Assembly: GCF_000024125.1 (NCBI RefSeq)
Contig: NC_013222.1
Span: 310,001 to 374,000 of the forward strand
Length of the DNA stretch: 64,000 bases
Source of the DNA: Robiginitalea biformata HTCC2501
Lineage (GTDB): Bacteria; Bacteroidota; Bacteroidia; Flavobacteriales; Flavobacteriaceae
Reading direction: 5' to 3'
The notes under the pieces were generated by a model. That model worked only from the letters and a program-made list of their open reading frames with translations. It did no database searches and was not told where the DNA came from. The position numbers and the translations under genes were made by a program. Shown in pieces: positions 27,061 through 36,291 of this stretch (its first letter is position 1; each line of letters begins with the position of its first letter).

Positions 27061-27279
27061 ATGCATTATTTCGATGGACACTGGGGCGGTATGCACTTTA
27101 TATGGTGGATCATATGGTTGATCCTATTAATCTGGATATTCTTTGTCCCATACGACATCCCCTATCGGAAAAACGAGAACGAGAACCCAAACGATATTCT
27201 TAAAAAGCGATTTGCCAAAGGCGAAATCTCGAAAGAAGAATATGAGGAATCAAAGAAAGTTTTGGAATCTGATAAATAA
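27061..27279 (+). CDS. Small SHOCT-domain membrane protein, copy 2
   Basis: 72 residues: a Trp-rich membrane helix (IWWIIWLILLIWIFFV) preceded by the aromatic start MHYFDGHWGG, and a SHOCT tail (DILKKRFAKGEISKEEYEESKKVL). It parallels the protein at 12007-12198 in the minus-strand operon. Confidence 0.85.
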   Translation: MHYFDGHWGGMHFIWWIIWLILLIWIFFVPYDIPYRKNENENPNDILKKRFAKGEISKEEYEESKKVLESDK

Positions 27280-27294
27280 CAAAAAACGAAAATC

Positions 27295-27576
27295 ATGAAT
27301 CGAATCAACATAAAAAAATTAGGCTTTGCCATGGGGCTTACAGGAGCATTGGTATATCTGGGTTGTATAGTAGTAATGTTAACAGCCGGCCGTGAGGGAA
27401 CAATAGATTTCTTCAACAGTTTGCTGCACGGGTTGGACACTACAAGTATCATTAGAATGGATGTCCCCCTTTGGGAAGCGGCCATAGGCATTGTCCAAAC
27501 TTTTATCATAGGGTGGCTGATCGGAGCACTTATAGCGGCATTTTATAATGTACAGTTAAAAAACAGAAGAGTGTGA
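27295..27576 (+). CDS. DUF5676-like membrane protein
   Basis: 93 residues with two hydrophobic helices (about 10-32 and 60-85). It resembles the DUF5676 family of small membrane proteins seen in metal islands, but this assignment is from memory. Its stop overlaps the GTG start of the GAPDH gene by 4 bp (GTGA), so the metabolic cassette may be translated together with it. Confidence 0.75.
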   Translation: MNRINIKKLGFAMGLTGALVYLGCIVVMLTAGREGTIDFFNSLLHGLDTTSIIRMDVPLWEAAIGIVQTFIIGWLIGALIAAFYNVQLKNRRV

Positions 27577-28586
27577 AAAAAATAGCAGTAGTTGGATATG
27601 GAGTCATCGGAAAAAGAGTGGCCGATGCCGTTAATGTACAAGAGGATATGGACCTTTTCGGGGTCTGCGACATCATTAGCGATTGGCGCATACAGACCGC
27701 CTTGGAAAAAGGTTTTGCAGTATTTGCCGCAACCAAGGAAGCAAATGAAAAAATGCGATCGGAGGGAATATGCGTTGCAGGTTCTATGCAAGAGCTATTG
27801 GAACGGGTTGATCTGGTTGTGGATTGTACCCCCAAAAAGATTGCGGCTAAAAATGTTGAAACCTAGAGGGAAAAAGGAATCAAATTTATCCTTCAAGGAG
27901 GGGAAAAACATGAAACCACAGGCCATTCCTTTAGTGCAGAGAACAATTATGAATCGGCCGTAGGTTTAGATTCTACAAGAGTGGTTTCATGCAATACCAC
28001 ATCCATCTTAAGAACACTGACCACTCTAAAAAGAGCCGATTTGCTCAATTATGCAAGGGGTACTCTGTTAAGACGTGCCACTGACCCCTGGGAAAGCCAT
28101 TTGGGCGGCATTATGAATACGATGGTGCCCGAAAAGGAAATCCCGAGCCACCAAGGTCCGGATGCACAAAGTGTGGATCCCGATCTCGGTGTAATCACAT
28201 CGGCGGTAAAAGTACCCCAAACTTTGAGCCATATGCACTACTGGAACGTAAAGCTAAAGAAAAATGCATCCAAAGAGGAAGTACTAGCTGCCCTTAAAAC
28301 GTCGACCCGTATCAAATTGATACACTACGATCAAGGGCTGGTCTCGAACAACACCATTAAGGAAATGTATCTGGATATGGGACGGCCTTGGGGCGATATG
28401 TACGAAGTGGCCCTGTGGGAAGACATGCTCAAAGTCGTGGGCGACGAACTGTTCTATGCCTATGTGGTGGATAATCAGGCCATCGTAATTCCTGAGACCA
28501 TTGATGCTATACGGGCATTGACAGGTATCGAAAATGATGGTCAAAAATCCATCGTCAAAACCAATAAAAGTTTGGGAATTAATTAA
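27573..28586 (+). pseudogene. Type II (archaeal-type) glyceraldehyde-3-phosphate dehydrogenase with internal amber codon
   Basis: The reading frame starts at GTG 27573 (VKKIAVVGYGVIGKRVADAV, Rossmann fold) and is in frame to the stop at 28586 except for one TAG at 27864-27866 (codon 98), after AAKNVET and before REKGIKFILQGGEKHE. Homologues carry Tyr near this position, so a TAC/TAT to TAG change is plausible. The catalytic Cys is in SCNTTS at codon 140, with the conserved HYWNVKL and GRPWGDMYE segments further on. The rest shows no damage, so the mutation may be recent, suppressed, or a sequencing error. Type II GAPDH is rare in Bacteroidota and typical of archaea. Confidence 0.8.
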
Positions 28587-28594
28587 AAATAGAG

Positions 28595-29653
28595 ATGACA
28601 TTTGAAGAAATAAAGGAACATTTAGGGGACACGGCATCTTTCTACCTGGAACATGTAAGTAATAAGATTACCAAGGATGAATTGCAGTTACCAGAAAAAC
28701 ACGTTGTGGACAAGGTATTCGTCAACACTGATCGTAATACTCGGGTCCTCGGAAGCCTTTCACAACTTTATGGTCACGGAAATCTTGCTGGCACAGGATA
28801 TCTCAGCATTCTTCCTGTCGATCAGGGTATTGAACATAGCGCCGCTTTTTCCTTCTATAAAAATCCTGACTATTTTGATCCTGAGAACATCATAAAATTG
28901 GCTATCGAAGCAGGCTGCAACGGAGTGGCCTCGACTTTCGGGGGCTTGGCCCTTTACGCACGGAAATATGCGCATAAAGTTCCGTTTATCGTAAAAATAA
29001 ATCACAACGAGCTCCTGACCTATCCCACCAAATATGACCAAACCCTCTTCGGTACTGTGAAGGAAGCTTGGAATATGGGTGCCGTGGCAGTCGGCGCGAC
29101 CATTTATTTCGGTTCCGATGAAAGTAATCGGCAGTTGAAGGAAATCTCCGAGGCATTTGCGGAGGTGCACAGTCTTGGGATGGCCACCATTCTCTGGTGT
29201 TACACCCGAAACGAAGCTTTCGAAACCGATACAGAAGATTATCATTCATCGGCCGATTTGTCAGGGCAGGCCAATCATCTTGAGGTTACTATACAGGCGG
29301 ATATTATCAAGCAAAAGTTGCCAACTACCAATTTTGGATTCAAAAACATTGGATTCGGCAAATACGAAGATGCCATGTATGAAACCTTGACCACGGAACA
29401 TCCCATTGACCTATGTAGGTTACAAGTGGCAAATTGCTATATGGGAAAAATCGGGTTGATCAACTCGGGAGATGGCTCCAAGGGAGAATCCGACCTGACT
29501 GAAGCGATCATTACGGCTGTCGTCAACAAACGGGCCGGAGGCTCCGGTCTGATCTTAGGAAGAAAGGCTTTTCAGCGGCCGTTCAAAGAGGGGGTAGAAC
29601 TGTTACGTGGCGTACAGGGCGTTTATTTAGAGAAGAAAGTAACCATAGCATAA
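28595..29653 (+). CDS. Class I fructose-bisphosphate aldolase (FbaB/archaeal type)
   Basis: 352 residues, TIM barrel of the DhnA/FbaB family. Signatures include [37 protein letters not shown] and [13 protein letters not shown]. It would cleave or form fructose 1,6-bisphosphate through a Schiff-base lysine. It starts 8 bp after the GAPDH frame, so GAPDH and aldolase form an archaeal-type glycolytic/gluconeogenic pair. A class I enzyme needs no metal cofactor, a possible advantage under metal stress (inference). Confidence 0.9.
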   Translation: MTFEEIKEHLGDTASFYLEHVSNKITKDELQLPEKHVVDKVFVNTDRNTRVLGSLSQLYGHGNLAGTGYLSILPVDQGIEHSAAFSFYKNPDYFDPENIIKLAIEAGCNGVASTFGGLALYARKYAHKVPFIVKINHNELLTYPTKYDQTLFGTVKEAWNMGAVAVGATIYFGSDESNRQLKEISEAFAEVHSLGMATILWCYTRNEAFETDTEDYHSSADLSGQANHLEVTIQADIIKQKLPTTNFGFKNIGFGKYEDAMYETLTTEHPIDLCRLQVANCYMGKIGLINSGDGSKGESDLTEAIITAVVNKRAGGSGLILGRKAFQRPFKEGVELLRGVQGVYLEKKVTIA

Positions 29654-29666
29654 TGGATAATCAAGA

Positions 29667-31031
29667 ATGTTCGATACGGAAATAAAATCACTGAAATCCC
29701 TTAACCACTACCTGCAAAAATTGGTGGAAGATAGGTTATGGCTAAAAGTCATCATTGCACTGTTCCTTGGGGTCGGTCTCGGACTGTTGTTAAGTCCCCA
29801 AAATGGTTGGATAACCAAAAGCACTGCCGATGTTCTTGGCAATTGGTTGGCCCTACCTGGCATGCTCTTTCTTAAATTGGTACAGATGATCATGATACCC
29901 TTGATCGTTGCCTCTATCATTACAGGTATAGCAAGTAATGACAAAGAGAATCTGAAAAAGCTAGGTGGTGGGGTGCTCTTATATTTTATTTCCACAACAA
30001 TTATTTCGGTAACTATAGGTACGATCCTTGCCTTAATCTTTCGCCCTGGCAAGTATCTACATCAACAAGCCGTTGCGGATCATGAAGAGGCTTTGACCAG
30101 TAATGCCGAAAGCACCGAGCTGTCATTCGGCTTGAACGATATCCCCACTGCTATAACAAATTTGTTGCCCGACAATCCCTTGGCATCCATGGTAAGCGGC
30201 GAAATGTTGAGTATTGTCATTTTTACTATTATAATAGGTGTTGCCGTATTGTCCCTTCCCGACGACTTGCTAAAACCTGTAAAATTATTATTGAGTGCCA
30301 TTCAGGAAATCTGTATGACCGTGGTCAAGTGGGCCATGTTACTGGTTCCCGTTGCCGTTTTCGGCTTGATGGCGCAACTGACTTCTAGCGTTGGTCTAAA
30401 TTCCCTTTCAGGTCTGGGCTTTTATGTGCTCGTCGTCTTGATAGGGCTATTGTTGTTGGTCATAATTTACCTGATAGGTGTAAGCCTTTTGGGCAAGGGA
30501 AATCCGTTACGGTTTTTACGTAAGATCAGGGATGTGCAACTGCTGGCCTTCTCGACCACAAGTTCCGCGGCGGTAATGCCACTCTCCCTCAAAACTGCGG
30601 AAGAAGAACTAAAGGTTGATCCTACAATCAGTAATTTCATAATCCCTATCGGAGCCACCGTAAATATGGACGGCACGGCGCTTTACCAGACCATAACCAC
30701 CCTCTTTATTGCCCAAGCATACGGACTGGAAATGGGCCTTTTGAATGTCATCGTGGTGGTGGTTACCATCGTTGCGGCGTCTATAGGGACACCTGCAATA
30801 CCCGGAGGGGGCGTTGTGATTTTAGCTTCCGTACTATCCGGTGCAGGCATACCGGCAGAAGGAATAATCATCATAATAGGGGTGGAACGGTTGCTTGGAA
30901 TGTTTCGGACGGCAGTAAACGTTACCGGCGATCTTACGGCCTGTATGGTATTCAATCGATTTTATGGAAATATGCCCATCACAGGCTCAGATAAAGTACT
31001 AAAAACACAAGAAGAGTGTTCCACTGTTTAA
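29667..31031 (+). CDS. Dicarboxylate/amino acid:cation symporter (DAACS)
   Basis: 454 residues with about eight membrane helices and two re-entrant loops. Diagnostic motifs are the serine-rich STTSSAAVMPLSLKTAEE, NMDGTALYQTITTLFIAQ, and GIPAEGIIIIIGVERLLGMFRT near the end. It likely imports C4-dicarboxylates or glutamate/aspartate with Na+ or H+. It follows the aldolase by 13 bp, providing carbon input next to the glycolytic genes. Confidence 0.92.
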   Translation: MFDTEIKSLKSLNHYLQKLVEDRLWLKVIIALFLGVGLGLLLSPQNGWITKSTADVLGNWLALPGMLFLKLVQMIMIPLIVASIITGIASNDKENLKKLGGGVLLYFISTTIISVTIGTILALIFRPGKYLHQQAVADHEEALTSNAESTELSFGLNDIPTAITNLLPDNPLASMVSGEMLSIVIFTIIIGVAVLSLPDDLLKPVKLLLSAIQEICMTVVKWAMLLVPVAVFGLMAQLTSSVGLNSLSGLGFYVLVVLIGLLLLVIIYLIGVSLLGKGNPLRFLRKIRDVQLLAFSTTSSAAVMPLSLKTAEEELKVDPTISNFIIPIGATVNMDGTALYQTITTLFIAQAYGLEMGLLNVIVVVVTIVAASIGTPAIPGGGVVILASVLSGAGIPAEGIIIIIGVERLLGMFRTAVNVTGDLTACMVFNRFYGNMPITGSDKVLKTQEECSTV

Positions 31032-31089
31032 AAACCAGAATATGAAAAGATCGACCGATGACGTGAACGTTAACAACCAAGATTGAACT

Positions 31090-31479
31090 ATGGACACAAA
31101 TATTAAACATGTTGGGGCATTTATCTCGGTATGCGATTCCCCTGGAATGAATGCAGCAATTTACCCAACCATCTTTACAAGCTTCTTCACCCGCTATGAA
31201 AACCTGAAGCAACTTGCTTGCTTTTGCGGGGCAGCCCCCTTTGAGTATACCTACGGGACCAGCCCTCAAAAGTGGGCCAAAACACACCATATGGAAAACC
31301 GCGTCTTAAAAAGGCAATTCCACATGTGTGCCCTCTCTGCAATCAATCACGACCCGGAATTAAGGGAATACTACCAACGAAAAGCAGCCGAGGGAAAGAA
31401 TAAAATGCTGGAGATAAATAATGTTCGGAATAAACTAATCCTGAGGAACTGTACCGTGATGAAGCGTCAAAAACCCTAG
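31090..31479 (+). mobile_element. IS110-family transposase remnant (C-terminal part)
   Basis: About 110 codons match the C-terminal transposase_20 region of IS110 elements: FTRYENLKQLACFCGAAPFE, then RVLKRQFHMCALSAINHDPEL and YYQRKAAEGKNKMLEINNVRNKL. The N-terminal DEDD catalytic part is missing, so it is not functional. Its borders are not marked by clear repeats. It lies between the symporter and the universal stress gene and may be the scar of an insertion that assembled the cassette. Confidence 0.85.
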
Positions 31480-31685
31480 GTTCGGGAAGCTGCGTTATGA
31501 TCAGAATTAGGTTTTGACTGATTCATGGAAATCCGGCTGACACAACATTGACAATTATTGCCGAAACTATCATACACAACTTAAATTGTTTCGAGAAGTG
31601 CAACGCTTTTTTAATGAAATGACAGGCAAAAAGGCGACAACGCATATCATAAAGATCAAACATATACTACCTAATAATAATAACA

Positions 31686-32516
31686 ATGAAAAATATACTA
31701 GTACCCACAGATTTCTCTGAAAACTGCACTAAAGCTGCGAAACTCGGAATAGACATGGCCAAACTTTTTGATGCCGAGATTCATTTTTTCCATTTGATAC
31801 AGACCCCTGTTGATTGGGTAAAGCTGGAGAAGGAAAAGGAAAAACGGCATCCTGAAACCTTGAAAAAAATCGGCAGTGCAAAATCCGCTTTACGCGAGCT
31901 GGAAAAGAAGGCAGAACAGGAACATTTGAAATGTCAAACCTTCCTTCAATATCAAGTAGGAACCAAGCATATTATAAAACATTCGGGGCATTTTGACCAT
32001 GATTTCATTATCACGGGCAGTAGCGGCACTAAGGGTGCTGTACGTGAATTGTTGGGTAGTTACGTGGAAGAGATCGTCAGAAAATCGGATGTTCCGGTAA
32101 TCGTGGTCAAGGAGGACGAGGTTGCTTTCCCTTTTAAAAATATCGTATTTGTTTCTGATTTTGAAGAGGATGTAAGTCAAGCATTTAAGCATGTTATTTC
32201 CATTGCAAAAAAATGCAATGCACATATCCATCTATTGCGCGTCAATACGAAAACGGATACCAATAGTATTCAAGCAGGACTAAAACCTATCCAAACATTT
32301 GTTGAAAAGTTTCCAGGCCTGAAACATTATTCCATGTTCGTCAATAACGAACCCTCTGTAGAGGTGGGAATCAATACCTTCTTAACGTATGAACCGGCGG
32401 ATTTAATTGCCATGTGTACGCACGGGAATACGGGTTTCTTAAACTTATTTTCCAAAAGTATCGCTGAGGGTGTAGCCAATCATTCCACACTTCCGGTAAT
32501 GACAATACGCATTTAG
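31686..32516 (+). CDS. Universal stress protein, two UspA domains
   Basis: 276 residues consisting of two tandem UspA-like domains (about 1-140 and 145-276). The first starts MKNILVPTDFSENCTKAAKL and ends with ITGSSGTKGAVRELLGSYVEEIVR...VPVIVVKE, retaining the ATP-binding GxxG-type loop. The second ends MCTHGNTGFLNLFSKSIAE. It is probably a cytosolic nucleotide-binding stress protein. The next gene starts 2 bp after it. Confidence 0.9.
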   Translation: MKNILVPTDFSENCTKAAKLGIDMAKLFDAEIHFFHLIQTPVDWVKLEKEKEKRHPETLKKIGSAKSALRELEKKAEQEHLKCQTFLQYQVGTKHIIKHSGHFDHDFIITGSSGTKGAVRELLGSYVEEIVRKSDVPVIVVKEDEVAFPFKNIVFVSDFEEDVSQAFKHVISIAKKCNAHIHLLRVNTKTDTNSIQAGLKPIQTFVEKFPGLKHYSMFVNNEPSVEVGINTFLTYEPADLIAMCTHGNTGFLNLFSKSIAEGVANHSTLPVMTIRI

Positions 32517-32518
32517 GA

Positions 32519-33370
32519 ATGGGAGTAATACAGGTTAAAAAATATTCGGGCGAAATGGAGGCATTTGATATGAATAAACTTGTCAACTCCCTAAGACGTT
32601 CTCAGGTCGATGAAAGTCTTGTACAGCAAATCGCCCATGAAGTAGAAGGAAATATTGAGGATGGAATGACCACAAAAAAAATCTATCAAATGGCCTTCAG
32701 GATGCTAAAAAGCAGGGCAAGGGTAAGTGCGTCGCGATATAAGCTAAAAAAGGCCTTAATGGAACTTGGGCCATCCGGTTACCCCTTTGAAAAATTTGTT
32801 GGCAAAGTATTGCAGTATGAAGGCTTTGAGGTAGAAGTAGGGGTACTCGTCAAAGGCGATTGTGTACAGCATGAAGTGGACGTGATTGCCCAAAAAGGGA
32901 ATAGGCACTATATGATAGAGTGTAAATATCACAGCGACCAAGGCCGGTTTTGCAATGTGAAAATCCCGCTCTACATCCAATCTAGATTTTTGGATGTTCA
33001 AAAGCAATGGGAAAAGCAAGAAGGTCACAAAAACAAATCACACCAAGGCGGTGTTTACACCAATACCCGATTTACAAGTGATGCCACACATTATGGAAAC
33101 TGTGTCGGGTTAATGCTGACCAGTTGGGATTATCCCAAAGGAAAAGCACTAAAGAATAGAATAGACACAGCTGGCCTGCATCCCTTAACCTCACTGACCA
33201 CGATTACCAAATCGGAGAAATCGAAATTGTTGGAACATGGAATTGTACTTTGTAGGGAAATAAAGGACAATCCCGATGTGTTGAAAAAAGTTGGGATTGA
33301 TGGGGCCAGACGAAAAAAGATTCTAGCCGATTCGCAAAGTCTATGCGAAACCCATCAACCAAACACTTGA
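32519..33370 (+). CDS. ATP-cone domain fused to Mrr-like restriction endonuclease
   Basis: 283 residues. The N-terminal ATP-cone (about 4-88) starts VIQVKKYSGEMEAFDMNKL, the type of nucleotide-sensing domain found in ribonucleotide reductases and NrdR. It is followed by a PD-(D/E)xK nuclease (about 95-210), with catalytic signatures VQHEVDVIAQKG and YMIECKYHS. A C-terminal tail of about 60 residues ends in a small helical segment (LKKVGIDGARRKKILADSQ). ATP-cone plus Mrr suggests nuclease activity controlled by ATP/dATP level; this is inference. It lies between the stress protein and the RNase. Confidence 0.85.
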   Translation: MGVIQVKKYSGEMEAFDMNKLVNSLRRSQVDESLVQQIAHEVEGNIEDGMTTKKIYQMAFRMLKSRARVSASRYKLKKALMELGPSGYPFEKFVGKVLQYEGFEVEVGVLVKGDCVQHEVDVIAQKGNRHYMIECKYHSDQGRFCNVKIPLYIQSRFLDVQKQWEKQEGHKNKSHQGGVYTNTRFTSDATHYGNCVGLMLTSWDYPKGKALKNRIDTAGLHPLTSLTTITKSEKSKLLEHGIVLCREIKDNPDVLKKVGIDGARRKKILADSQSLCETHQPNT

Positions 33371-33373
33371 ATT

Positions 33374-34750
33374 ATGACCGAAAGAACTATTAATATCCAT
33401 TTTTTAGGAGCGGCTGGTACTGTTACTGGTTCCAAATATCTTCTGGACACAGGGGACAGAAAAATACTTATCGATTGCGGTCTGTTTCAGGGGCTCAAAG
33501 AACTACGCTTAAAAAACTGGGAATATCCACCTGTAAACGTCACCGAAATTGATGCCGTATTGCTTACCCATGGCCATTTGGACCATACCGGCTATCTGCC
33601 AAGGTTGGTAAAGCAAGGTTTCAAAGGGCCTATTTATGGCACCTATCCCACTTTGGACATCGCCAAGATTATATTGAACGATAGTGCCAAAATACAGGAA
33701 CAAGAGGCCGAACGTGCCAATAAGGGAGGGTATTCAAAGCACAGTCCCGCAGAACCGCTGTACGATTTAAAAGATGTTGAAAAGACCATTCCGTATTTCA
33801 AGGGAATACCACTCAACCAGTGGCTTCCCATTTTAAAAAATGTAAAAGCAAGATTTCAGTATAACGGACATATTCTCGGAGCAACCTATATTGAATTGGA
33901 TGTGCAGGACAAACGATTTGTCTTTTCAGGGGATATTGGTAGAACAAACGATTTGCTCTTATATCCACCTGCTAAACCAAAAAGAGCCGACGTGCTGTTT
34001 ATGGAATCAACCTATGGCGGTAGGTTCCATCCCGAAGAGACGGAAGCGCTTCCCGAAATTGAAAAATTGGTCAACGAAACCGTTTCAAGGGGCGGTAGCC
34101 TTTTTATACCAAGTTTTTCGGTTGAACGCGCCCAATTGATGATGTTGATATTCTGGAGGCTATTAAAAGAAACCAAAATTCCGAAAGTCCCCATGATAAT
34201 GGACAGCCCAATGGGTGCCAATGTCTTGGAACTATTTCACAGAACACGTGACTGGCATAGGTTGGAAGATGACGAGTGTGACAAAATGTGCTCCCACTTT
34301 ACCGTTGTTAGCAGCTACCGTGAAACTATGGAACTGAGAAGTGATGACAAACCAAAAATTGTCATTGCCGGAAGCGGAATGCTCACAGGCGGCAGAATGT
34401 TGAACTATCTGGAAACCCAGGCACAAAACCCCGATAACACTTTACTCTTTGTTGGCTATCAAGCGGAAGGTACCCGTGGAAGAAAATTATTGGAAGGAGA
34501 AAAGGAAATAAAAGTGTATGGAAAGACTGTATCCTTCAAAATGCAAGTGGCCGAGATTGAAGGTCTTTCGGCCCATGCAGACCATGCCGAATTGTTGGAT
34601 TGGTTGAGTGATATAAAGATTCAGCCAGAAAAAATATTTATCGTTCATGGCGAAAGAGAAGGGGCCGAGGCCTTAAAACAGGGAATCAAGGAAATCTATG
34701 ACTGGGATAGTGAAGTTCCCCAACTCTATGGTATCGAAGAGTTAAAGTAG
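33374..34750 (+). CDS. Metallo-beta-lactamase/beta-CASP ribonuclease
   Basis: 458 residues. MBL motif HGHLDHTGYLPRL (about 65-77), later FSGDIGRTND, a beta-CASP domain (SFSVERAQLMMLIF) and the RNA-specificity C-terminus (GSGMLTGGRMLNYL, GLSAHADHAELLDWL, IVHGE). The family includes RNA-processing endo/exonucleases. It starts 3 bp after the ATP-cone nuclease. It is probably a zinc-dependent RNase of this stress cassette. Confidence 0.92.
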   Translation: MTERTINIHFLGAAGTVTGSKYLLDTGDRKILIDCGLFQGLKELRLKNWEYPPVNVTEIDAVLLTHGHLDHTGYLPRLVKQGFKGPIYGTYPTLDIAKIILNDSAKIQEQEAERANKGGYSKHSPAEPLYDLKDVEKTIPYFKGIPLNQWLPILKNVKARFQYNGHILGATYIELDVQDKRFVFSGDIGRTNDLLLYPPAKPKRADVLFMESTYGGRFHPEETEALPEIEKLVNETVSRGGSLFIPSFSVERAQLMMLIFWRLLKETKIPKVPMIMDSPMGANVLELFHRTRDWHRLEDDECDKMCSHFTVVSSYRETMELRSDDKPKIVIAGSGMLTGGRMLNYLETQAQNPDNTLLFVGYQAEGTRGRKLLEGEKEIKVYGKTVSFKMQVAEIEGLSAHADHAELLDWLSDIKIQPEKIFIVHGEREGAEALKQGIKEIYDWDSEVPQLYGIEELK

Positions 34751-34773
34751 GTAAGAAATTACGAAAGAATAAC

Positions 34774-36282
34774 ATGGAAATGGAAGAAAAATCAAACATC
34801 CTCAAATATAAATCGCTAGGTATTTACACGCAAAATGAAAACGTTGTGTATATGCGAGAAGATTGTCATGTCTGTATTTCAGAAGGGTTTGAGGCATTGA
34901 CCCGTATAAGGGTATCGAACATGAGCTCCTCGATAATTGCAAGTCTGCATATCATTACTTCAGAAGTTCTTAGGCAGGGCGAAATAGGGCTGTCACAAAT
35001 AGCAGCAAAAAAACTCAAAGTATGGGACGGCGAAACGTTATACGTGTCCCATTTGGAACCCATAGAATCATTGAGCTTTGTAAGGGCAAAAATTTATAAT
35101 CAAAAGCTCGGTTATACAGCTTACAAGGACATCATCACGGATATCATCGAAGGCGATTATTCCAATATCCACTTATCGGCATTTATTACGGCCTGTGCAG
35201 GCGACCGAATGGATATCGATGAAATCTCGGACCTTACCAAGGCGATGATATCCTCGGGAAAACAACTGGATTGGAAGAAGGAAATAGTGGTTGACAAACA
35301 CTGTATCGGGGGATTACCGGGCAATAGAACTACGCCTATCGTTGTCGCAATTGCCGCCGCTTACGGGCTGACCATGCCCAAAACTTCCTCACGGGCCATT
35401 ACTTCTCCAGCGGGTACGGCCGATACTATGGAAGTATTGACGAATGTTACCCTTTCTGGCGAAGAAATCAAACGTGTCGTGGAACAGGAAGGCGGCTGTT
35501 TGGTATGGGGCGGTACGGCACAATTAAGCCCAGCGGACGATATTCTCATTAAGGTGGAAAAAGCCTTGGATATTGATAGCGAAGGTCAACTGATTGCCTC
35601 GGTATTGTCTAAAAAAGCGGCTGCAGGTGCTACCCATGTGGTAATCGACATTCCTGTTGGGAAAACGGCCAAGGTGCGCAGTGAAGAGGCCGTGCAAAAA
35701 CTCAAGGAACATATGGAAGCCGTAGGCAATGCAGTAGGGCTTAAAATAAAGGTGGTCATTACCGATGGCAGCCAGCCCGTGGGCAGGGGTATCGGCCCTA
35801 ATTTAGAGGCGGTTGATGTGCTAAGTGTTTTGCAGAATAAGAGGGATGCGCCACAAGACCTAAAAGAACGAGGATTATTGTTGGCGGGGCACCTCTTGGA
35901 GCTATCGGAAAAAGTGGAAACAGGAAAAGGCCTTGATACAGCGAAAGAATTGTTGGAAAGCGGAAAGGCTTATCAAAAATTCGAGGCCATCTGCAAGGCC
36001 CAAGGAAGATTTTCAAAAACCTATGTTGCCCCTTACCAATTTGAGATGCATGCACCTAAACGTGGTAAGGTCAAAAAAATAAACAATCGAAAGATTGCAA
36101 AACTCGCAAAATTGTCGGGAGCACCACAATCCAAATTGGCGGGCATTTCGATGAACGTCCGGTTGGGCGATGAGATAGAAAAGGGGGGATTGCTCTATAT
36201 ACTCCACGCAGAAACAAATGGGGAACTGAACTATGCCTTGGAATATTATGAGAATCATGATGATATAATTACAATCCAATAA
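34774..36282 (+). CDS. AMP phosphorylase/thymidine phosphorylase-family enzyme
   Basis: 502 residues, longer than bacterial DeoA (about 440) because of an N-terminal beta domain of about 85 residues, as in archaeal AMP phosphorylase. Core motifs: KHCIGGLPGNRTTPIVVAI (phosphate loop), SRAITSPAGTADTMEVL and GGCLVWGGTAQLSPADD. Known archaeal homologues phosphorolyse NMPs to the free base plus ribose 1,5-bisphosphate. Located 23 bp after the RNase and 9 bp before a PRPP synthetase, which supports nucleotide-sugar turnover rather than thymidine use. Substrate is inferred. Confidence 0.9.
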   Translation: MEMEEKSNILKYKSLGIYTQNENVVYMREDCHVCISEGFEALTRIRVSNMSSSIIASLHIITSEVLRQGEIGLSQIAAKKLKVWDGETLYVSHLEPIESLSFVRAKIYNQKLGYTAYKDIITDIIEGDYSNIHLSAFITACAGDRMDIDEISDLTKAMISSGKQLDWKKEIVVDKHCIGGLPGNRTTPIVVAIAAAYGLTMPKTSSRAITSPAGTADTMEVLTNVTLSGEEIKRVVEQEGGCLVWGGTAQLSPADDILIKVEKALDIDSEGQLIASVLSKKAAAGATHVVIDIPVGKTAKVRSEEAVQKLKEHMEAVGNAVGLKIKVVITDGSQPVGRGIGPNLEAVDVLSVLQNKRDAPQDLKERGLLLAGHLLELSEKVETGKGLDTAKELLESGKAYQKFEAICKAQGRFSKTYVAPYQFEMHAPKRGKVKKINNRKIAKLAKLSGAPQSKLAGISMNVRLGDEIEKGGLLYILHAETNGELNYALEYYENHDDIITIQ

Positions 36283-36291
36283 AAAGAACTT

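Noticed and set aside
31090-31479. Complete IS110 element
   Set aside because: Only the C-terminal part of the transposase is present; the catalytic N-terminus is absent.
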